Assembly (NCBI GenBank): GCA_036272735.1
Contig: DATAYF010000076.1
Coordinates: 1-10,535, forward strand
From: DATAYF01 sp036272735
Lineage (GTDB): Bacteria; Chloroflexota; Ktedonobacteria; Ktedonobacterales; Ktedonobacteraceae
Direction: 5' to 3'
Length of the DNA stretch: 10,535 bases
Of the stretch, positions 6,161 to 10,535 are shown piece by piece. A program made the position numbers and the translations under genes. Numbering within the stretch: position 1 is the first letter of the stretch; every line of letters starts with the position of its first letter. The notes under the pieces were generated by a model. The model was not told the origin of the DNA and searched no databases. It was given only the letters and a program-made list of their open reading frames with translations.

Positions 6161-7206
6161 GAACGTAAGTTCCTTCCTGTTAAGTAGATGAACACATCCT
6201 CAAGGCTGGGTTGCGAAAAATGCAAATCGAGCAATGCGCCTTGCTCCTGGATCACTGTTTGGGCCGCGCTTGCGAGGAGCGTACCGGCATCTTCACTGGC
6301 ATATAAACGGAAGACCGCCGTCTGAGATTTATCCGTTTCATCCGTTTGTGTGCTCAAGCGTTCTACTCTGGTGACACCTGGCAGCTTCTCAAGCGTTGCG
6401 CGAAAAGGGTCATCCAGGACACTGGCCGCTTCTTCTGACGAAACATGCCCGGCAATAACTGTTGCGGGAATGCGGACACGCAATTCCAGCATGGTGCCAC
6501 CGGGGATCAAGCGTTTGAGTCCTTCAGGGGTACCCTCGGCCAGGATACGGCCACGATCCATAATCGCTATCCGCTCACAGAGTCGGTCTGCCTCCTCCAT
6601 ATCGTGTGTGGTTAGAATAATGGTCACGCCTCGTTTGTGGAGATCGGCAATGCGCTCCCAAAGGAAGAGACGTGTCTGCGGGTCCAGGTTATTGGTTGGC
6701 TCATCAAGAAAGAGCACCTCTGGTTCGTGCATGAGCGCTCGCGCCAGCATGACGCGCTGCTCCATCCCTCCCGAAAGCCATCCGAGCTTTTCGTCCTTGC
6801 GCGCAGAAAGACCCAGTTCTTCAAGCAGCGCGTTCGCACGCGCTGTGCGCCTGGCACGCGGGACACCATGGTAGGCTGCATGATAGGTCAAGATCTCTTT
6901 GATGCGTAAGCTCCGATCCAGGTTGTTGCGTTGAGGAACCATCGCGATCCGCTGCTTGGCGCCAATGGGATCGGCGGTCACGTCGATGCCAGCAAGCATG
7001 ATCTGCCCGCTGGTGGGTAAGACGCTGGTTGTGAGCATGCTTATCACTGTGGTCTTCCCCGCGCCATTTGGTCCGAGCAGTCCGAAGATCTCGCCACGGC
7101 GCACCTGGAACGAAAGTCCATCCACGGCGTTGCGTTGTGCTCGCCGATAGCGTTTCACGAGTTGCTCGACGGCAATGGCCGTTGTTGTCTCTTGTGTTGC
7201 CTGCAT
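6157..7206 (-). CDS. ABC transporter ATPase (DrrA-like)
   Basis: Nucleotide-binding subunit of the exporter, 349 residues. All core motifs are intact: Walker A GPNGAGKT (45-52), Q-loop Q92 (MVPQRNNLD), signature LSGGM (144-148), Walker B VLFLDEP (164-170), D-loop NNLD (172-175), H-loop H201 (TTHDMEE). The extended C-terminal region (about 225-345), ending LEDVFIYLTGRNLR, is typical of daunorubicin-resistance-type ATPases. The start is fixed by AAAGGAG (complement of 7212-7218), five bases before ATG. It heads the operon ATPase-permease-TIM barrel-LLM. A palindrome at 7224-7236 that matches the TetR-gene operator lies directly before the ribosome site, so repression by the neighbouring TetR protein is likely. 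I could not pin its promoter in the 119-base gap. Confidence 0.93.
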   Translation of the reverse strand: MQATQETTTAIAVEQLVKRYRRAQRNAVDGLSFQVRRGEIFGLLGPNGAGKTTVISMLTTSVLPTSGQIMLAGIDVTADPIGAKQRIAMVPQRNNLDRSLRIKEILTYHAAYHGVPRARRTARANALLEELGLSARKDEKLGWLSGGMEQRVMLARALMHEPEVLFLDEPTNNLDPQTRLFLWERIADLHKRGVTIILTTHDMEEADRLCERIAIMDRGRILAEGTPEGLKRLIPGGTMLELRVRIPATVIAGHVSSEEAASVLDDPFRATLEKLPGVTRVERLSTQTDETDKSQTAVFRLYASEDAGTLLASAAQTVIQEQGALLDLHFSQPSLEDVFIYLTGRNLRS

Positions 7207-7223
7207 ACGTACTCCTTTCAGAT

Positions 7224-7236
7224 TTCACGCATTGAA
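7224..7236. promoter_or_regulatory. Predicted TetR operator of the efflux operon
   Basis: TTCACGCATTGAA has 4-base arms (5 when the flanking t/a pair at 7223/7237 is counted) around a 5-base centre. It matches the reverse complement of 7968-7980 in the TetR leader at 12 of 13 positions. The sites are oppositely oriented relative to their Shine-Dalgarno sequences, so the match is not just a repeated ribosome-site context. Binding here would block transcription into the ABC ATPase gene. Confidence 0.6.
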
Positions 7237-7325
7237 AGTCAAAAGGACAAAAGGACATCAAGACATAGTGTTTCCATGCCTTTTCTAAAGGATTTGTTCC
7301 TTGTGTTTCGCGGAGATCTTTCCCT

Positions 7326-7955
7326 TTAAGGTTCTGTGACCTTCTTCTCCGAGGTCTGGGGTTTGAAAAGTCGTAGGATAATCTCGACATCAGAAACGTA
7401 GGTATTGAATTGCTCTGGGTCTCGTACTGCCCATCGAGTTAAGCCATCGAGACATGCGCTCATGATTGCCACCAACTGGTCCGGGTCACCTTGCACAACC
7501 TCCCCGGTCGCCTGGCCCTCGACAATCAATTGCCTCATGGCATCAAGAAGCATTTGATAGCGTTTGCCGAGCAGTTCGCGCATGTCGTCGGGCATGGCTC
7601 CAGCCTGGAGTGCGTGGTTGAGGAGTTGATACATTTCAAGCGGTTCACGACGTCCTCGTGCCATGACAACGTTCGAAATCAGAGCGGCAAGACGTTCTCC
7701 AGGTGTTCCGGGGATGTCCAGAAGCCGCTGACCGGGAGCTGCGGCCGGTATGGTTTGCTTCACCAATTCAGAGAAGATCGCCTCCTTGTCGGCAAAGTAG
7801 CGGTAAGCGAGCCCAATACTGATCTGAGCTTCAGCGGCAATATCCGTAATCGTCGCTTCCATCCCCTTGCGTGCAAAGACGCTCCTGGCACTCTCCAGGA
7901 TCTTTGCGCGCTGTGCTTCGCGGATGCGTTGATTTGCTTCTGGCGTTCGAGGCAT
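7326..7955 (-). CDS. TetR-family transcriptional repressor
   Basis: A 209-residue regulator with an N-terminal TetR DNA-binding domain: AKILESARSVFARKGMEA (17-34) then the helix-turn-helix TITDIAAEAQISIGLAYRYF (35-54) and DKEAIFSELV. The helical ligand-binding region (about 75-195) is complete, and the ligand is unknown. The ATG has AAAAGGA (complement of 7963-7969) seven bases upstream. It has its own near-consensus promoter at 7997-8025 with a palindromic operator just downstream, predicting autorepression. A matching site stands before the ABC ATPase 119 bases downstream. TetR proteins next to DrrAB-type exporters usually respond to the exported compound. Transcription may read through into the operon, as I saw no terminator in the gap. 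Confidence 0.93.
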   Translation of the reverse strand: MPRTPEANQRIREAQRAKILESARSVFARKGMEATITDIAAEAQISIGLAYRYFADKEAIFSELVKQTIPAAAPGQRLLDIPGTPGERLAALISNVVMARGRREPLEMYQLLNHALQAGAMPDDMRELLGKRYQMLLDAMRQLIVEGQATGEVVQGDPDQLVAIMSACLDGLTRWAVRDPEQFNTYVSDVEIILRLFKPQTSEKKVTEP

Positions 7956-7965
7956 GTTGCTGTCC

Positions 7966-7998
7966 TTTTCAATGAGTGAATTTTTCTTTCATTGAAAA
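7966..7998. promoter_or_regulatory. Palindromic operator in the TetR leader
   Basis: Arms ttttcaatga (7966-7975) and tcattgaaaa (7989-7998) are perfect 10-base complements around 13 bases. Nested in the left half is TTCAATGAGTGAA (7968-7980), the copy shared with the efflux operon. The array spans the predicted transcription start and touches the -10 box and the Shine-Dalgarno, ideal for autorepression. Two overlapping dimer sites are possible. Confidence 0.65.
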
Positions 7999-8025
7999 TA
8001 TACCTCTTCGGCCCATCTTTGTCAA
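7997..8025 (-). promoter_or_regulatory. Sigma-70-type promoter of the TetR gene
   Basis: On the leftward strand TTGACA (complement of 8020-8025) is followed after exactly 17 bases by TATATT (complement of 7997-8002). This is a perfect -35 and a 5-of-6 -10 at ideal spacing, so strong basal transcription is expected. The start would fall near 7990, giving a leader of about 35 bases before the TetR ATG, most of it inside the operator. Confidence 0.75.
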
Positions 8026-8167
8026 GCCCTTGAGGGGAAGTGTACCACCCGATCAGAAAACCTTTCTCTTCGCTTGCTCTCCTGCCGCACCGTCTGCAAC
8101 CCATTCTCTGAAAAGGTGAGAGGCTCGACGCTTCCACGGAAGCGATGGTACCAAGCAGTACGCAGGA

Positions 8168-9598
8168 TCACTCCTTTTTCTGAACGAGGATCCACTCCGT
8201 TTTTTGTTCCATCCAGCGGGTGACATTGCGCACTGGCCGCAACTTTCGTGGGGGATGCGGCGCAATCACCACAGATGACCCTTTCAGCTTCGCTTTGCTC
8301 ACCGAACCGCATGCTGGGCATTGCACCTCTTGAACTGTTGATTCCAGCCAACGCGTTGCCTCAAGCTTGATCGGTCCTGAGAACGAACAATGAGTAGCTT
8401 CTTGATCTTCTTGTGCCGTTCCCACCTGATCTCGACGAGGCGATGGTTCGCCAACACGCCCCTTCGGCTTGCCCTTCTTCTGCTCGGCAGTTTCATCTTC
8501 AGGTGGTGAGGGAGATGCGGGATCGGGTTGTTTGGGAACGAACGCTGGCATACGCGCTAGGTTCGACAGATAACTGTTTTGCTCGTTGGCGTACTGAAAT
8601 TCGGCTTCCCCGCTTCTGGCATCAGCACGCATGCGCTCCCATTTGGCGTCTGGCAGCACTGATTGCTCTAGATGGGTGCGCATGAGTTCAGTGCTTCCTT
8701 CTCGCAACGCTCGGTACAGTGCCCGCACCAGCCATTGCTTCAAAATGCCAATACATCCAATACTTCCCTCAAAAAAATACCACCACCGTTGCATCAGCAT
8801 GTCGTGATCAACTTTGAGTGGGATCTGCTTGAGGAGCGAGGAAAACGCATTCCGAAATGCCCGACAATCGTCTTCGTCCTCGATGTGATAGAGGGCAAAA
8901 TGAAATTCCGACCCACGCCTGGCCATTTGGCCATCCAGATTGCAGAACGGGAGCAAATCGTAGGTGCCGATCAAAATGTGCAAGACGCCGGTCTCGATCG
9001 CCATCGATTTGATCCAATTGAGCTGCTCTTTGGGCTGTTTTCCATCGCCAGACTCGATCAGATGCTGGGCTTCGTCCAGGATCACCACGCGAAGAGCCTG
9101 AAGGCGAAGTTCCTTTTCATACGCATCGCGTACTTCTGGGTTATCTGGATAGGCGGGGGCCTTGCCTCTCGGTCTCTTCTTCTCGACCAGGTGCTCGGCA
9201 GTAGCCACATCGACTGTGATGTGCCGGTCAAAGGTGGTTTTGCCCAGAAGCTCTAGCCCTTTCTGATAGAAGTTGGTGCGGTGAAACAAAGCTCCATCTG
9301 CTGGGCGAGTATTGATGAGCAGCGCTTGTCGGCTGGACTGCCCATTCAACCCAGGCTTTGGGGTATTTAATCGTCTGGCCAGTACCTCCGCCAGCTTCGA
9401 CTTTCCCACGCCGCTTGGTCCACAAACGACCACATACACCACATCCGCTGGCTCCCAGATCGTATCTAGCACCCGCGTTTGTACCTGCACGAGCCGAGGA
9501 TGCCAGACGGCGTAGTTTTTGAAGTGATCGAGGAGAGTCTGGCGTTCCAGTGGTAAAGGTTCAAAGGGCTCATCAGATGAGTGAAGCAATTCCTCCAT
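8168..9598 (-). CDS. TnsC/TniB-like transposition ATPase
   Basis: An AAA+ ATPase of 476 residues that should relay target choice to the transposase. Walker A GPSGVGKS (60-67), Walker B VVILDEAQH (171-179) and the sensor strand HILIGTYDL (207-215) match TniB/TnsC/MuB-type proteins, and ARRGSEFHF (226-234) carries likely finger arginines. The usual fold ends near 345. Beyond it is a proline- and charge-rich linker (about 355-400) and a tail with H402, C403 and C427-P-A-C430, possibly a zinc knuckle, ending in a basic region. This makes it longer than typical TniB (about 300 residues). Its ATG shares one base with the stop of the transposase gene (TGATG), so translation is coupled; a modest GGAG lies eight bases upstream. 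No terminator with a U tract follows the stop at 8168. Confidence 0.8.
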   Translation of the reverse strand: MEELLHSSDEPFEPLPLERQTLLDHFKNYAVWHPRLVQVQTRVLDTIWEPADVVYVVVCGPSGVGKSKLAEVLARRLNTPKPGLNGQSSRQALLINTRPADGALFHRTNFYQKGLELLGKTTFDRHITVDVATAEHLVEKKRPRGKAPAYPDNPEVRDAYEKELRLQALRVVILDEAQHLIESGDGKQPKEQLNWIKSMAIETGVLHILIGTYDLLPFCNLDGQMARRGSEFHFALYHIEDEDDCRAFRNAFSSLLKQIPLKVDHDMLMQRWWYFFEGSIGCIGILKQWLVRALYRALREGSTELMRTHLEQSVLPDAKWERMRADARSGEAEFQYANEQNSYLSNLARMPAFVPKQPDPASPSPPEDETAEQKKGKPKGRVGEPSPRRDQVGTAQEDQEATHCSFSGPIKLEATRWLESTVQEVQCPACGSVSKAKLKGSSVVIAPHPPRKLRPVRNVTRWMEQKTEWILVQKKE

Positions 9599-10535
9599 CA
9601 GCGATACTCCGGATACGCTTGCAATGTGGTCAGATCAATGGAACCAAAGCGGGAAGCCTGCGGGGGTGTGACATCGTTCTGGTCAGGCATCAAGAGAGAA
9701 ACTGGCGGAAGAGCCTCTGAGGGCCTCTCCTGGGTTTGCTCAATGCGATACACCACAACCTGATTCTCGATGTCTCGCTGCCGTTGAAGCAGTACCGCTT
9801 CATGCGCCTCGATTTTGGCCAGGAAGTCAGCCAGGCGTTTGGCATCAATGGGCGTCCTGACATGGCTGCGTCGAGCTTGTTCGCGCAGCTCTGCGCTGGC
9901 CAGCGTGATTTCTCGTTCAGAATGCCCGTGTAACTGGCCGTAATGCGCCGGAGTGACACACTCGACCCAATGGTTATGAACAAAAGCATACACATGGCTG
10001 ATATCAAAAGGATCGTACCGGAGCTTCACTTTGGTTCCGACGACTCCTGGAGAGGCCAAGACATCATTCCAGTACAACAGATAGTGGAACTGAATACCAT
10101 GATTACGGTAGACCTGCGCGGTTTCCCGTGGCGAACCAGGAAGAGTCAAAACCCGAAACACGTCATCATAGTGAATGCGCCGATGTTCTCTCGGTCCACC
10201 CAAGTCCAGACCTTGCTCCCATGCTTCACACGGGCTTTGCGAAAGCGCCGGGTGCATCTGTTGATCATAGACCTCGTAGGCCCACTCGCAGAGAAAATCG
10301 TACAGATCAGGCAGTTGCCATACCGCTTGATTCTTGGGGTTGACGGCTTTGGTCATCTGGCGCGCGTTCTTGCTCGCCTGGGTGTTGCCTAACAAATTGA
10401 AGACAAAGGTTGTGTTGGCTGTCCCAAACAGGCGTTCCACTACCGAGCCATAACGCGGCTTCGCCCACGGACGATATTTCTTGTGACAACCATAGCTATT
10501 GAGCAGCGTTTCAAAATACCGACTGCGGAACTCTT
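9598..10535 (-). CDS. TnsB/Mu-type DDE transposase, C-terminal part
   Basis: The frame stays open to the right edge, so the gene is truncated by the window: at least 311 codons are present and the start is outside. The GTG at 10438-10440 is internal and not the start, because conserved sequence continues upstream (RYFETLLNSYG and KYRPWAKPRYGSVVERLFG). The E of VVERLFG (codon at 10435-10437) is the expected third catalytic residue of the DDE triad; both aspartates lie outside. The integrase core is followed by the Mu transposase C-terminal barrel, with VKLRYDPFDISHVYAF at about 9982-10029, then a helical basic region and a long tail ending AYPEYR that probably contacts the ATPase. The protein cuts and joins the element ends. 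It overlaps the ATPase gene by one base. Confidence 0.85.
   Translation of the reverse strand, partial: EFRSRYFETLLNSYGCHKKYRPWAKPRYGSVVERLFGTANTTFVFNLLGNTQASKNARQMTKAVNPKNQAVWQLPDLYDFLCEWAYEVYDQQMHPALSQSPCEAWEQGLDLGGPREHRRIHYDDVFRVLTLPGSPRETAQVYRNHGIQFHYLLYWNDVLASPGVVGTKVKLRYDPFDISHVYAFVHNHWVECVTPAHYGQLHGHSEREITLASAELREQARRSHVRTPIDAKRLADFLAKIEAHEAVLLQRQRDIENQVVVYRIEQTQERPSEALPPVSLLMPDQNDVTPPQASRFGSIDLTTLQAYPEYR

Larger units (their letters stand above)
8168..10535 (-). mobile_element. Part of a Tn7/Tn5053-like transposon
   Basis: A DDE transposase of the Mu/TnsB/TniA kind and a TnsC/TniB-like ATPase lie in tandem, the hallmark pair of Tn7-, Tn5053- and Mu-type elements. The transposase start and the near transposon end lie beyond the right edge. 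No TniQ/TnsD target-selector gene follows the ATPase in this window, although in Tn5053- and Tn7-like elements it commonly does. No terminal repeat is obvious at 7999-8167; a small 7-bp-arm hairpin at 8129-8144 is the only structure noticed there. Confidence 0.75.

Noticed and set aside
8129..8144. Hairpin cgcttcc-ac-ggaagcg after the TnsC-like gene as a terminator
   Set aside because: Short stem with a very tight loop and no following T tract on either strand.
8672..9256. 194-codon open frame on the + strand
   Set aside because: Antisense to the TnsC-like ATPase; no ribosome site or recognisable domain.
10438..10440. GTG as start of the transposase
   Set aside because: The frame continues upstream to the window edge with conserved integrase-core sequence (KYRPWAKPRYGSV), so the GTG is an internal valine codon.
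1..10535. CRISPR arrays, tRNA or rRNA genes
   Set aside because: No regularly spaced repeats with unique spacers and no cloverleaf or rRNA-like conserved sequence noticed on either strand.

Overview
The window looks like chromosomal accessory DNA from a bacterium of moderate to high G+C. Two luciferase-like (LLM) oxidoreductases of the kind usually tied to F420 or FMN, a daunorubicin-type ABC exporter, a TnsB/TnsC-like transposition pair and an orphan RepA-like ATPase together would suit a Ktedonobacteria-type Chloroflexota or an actinobacterium. I lean towards Ktedonobacteria, with low confidence, because no rRNA or other taxonomic marker is present.

Layout. (1) 192-1028 (+) is a stand-alone LLM oxidoreductase with a consensus Shine-Dalgarno. 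A probable 47-residue small protein (1025-1168, -) converges on it and has a perfect 8-bp-arm palindrome just upstream. (2) 1169-1611 has no convincing gene but carries an elaborate repeat array: a 20-bp perfect inverted repeat, a third partial copy, and a 9-7-9 core-like hairpin. (3) 1612-2827 (-) is a two-gene module, a small excisionase-like HTH protein followed by a RepA-like hexameric ATPase, without an integrase or replication initiator in view. (4) 2828-3267 is non-coding. It has a strong leftward terminator or attenuator hairpin and a cluster of TATGTGTCA motifs in both orientations that resembles a transposon end or an iteron array. (5) 3268-7206 (-) is a tight four-gene operon: ABC ATPase, ABC-2 permease, TIM-barrel glycosidase-like protein, LLM oxidoreductase. 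A TetR regulator (7326-7955, -) stands just upstream. (6) 8168-10535 (-) is a TnsC/TniB-like ATPase preceded by a Mu/TnsB-type DDE transposase that runs off the right edge.

How the genes may work together. The TetR gene has a textbook promoter (TTGACA-N17-TATATT) with a palindromic operator just downstream. A 13-bp site matching that operator at 12 of 13 positions lies immediately ahead of the ABC ATPase. This predicts an autoregulated, ligand-inducible efflux operon whose last two genes may modify the same compound, one by hydrolysing a glycosidic bond and one by flavin/F420 redox chemistry. The transposition genes read inward toward this operon, and the TATGTGTCA cluster lies on its far side, so the operon could be cargo of a Tn7/Tn5053-like element. 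That is a hypothesis only, since the other end is outside the window.
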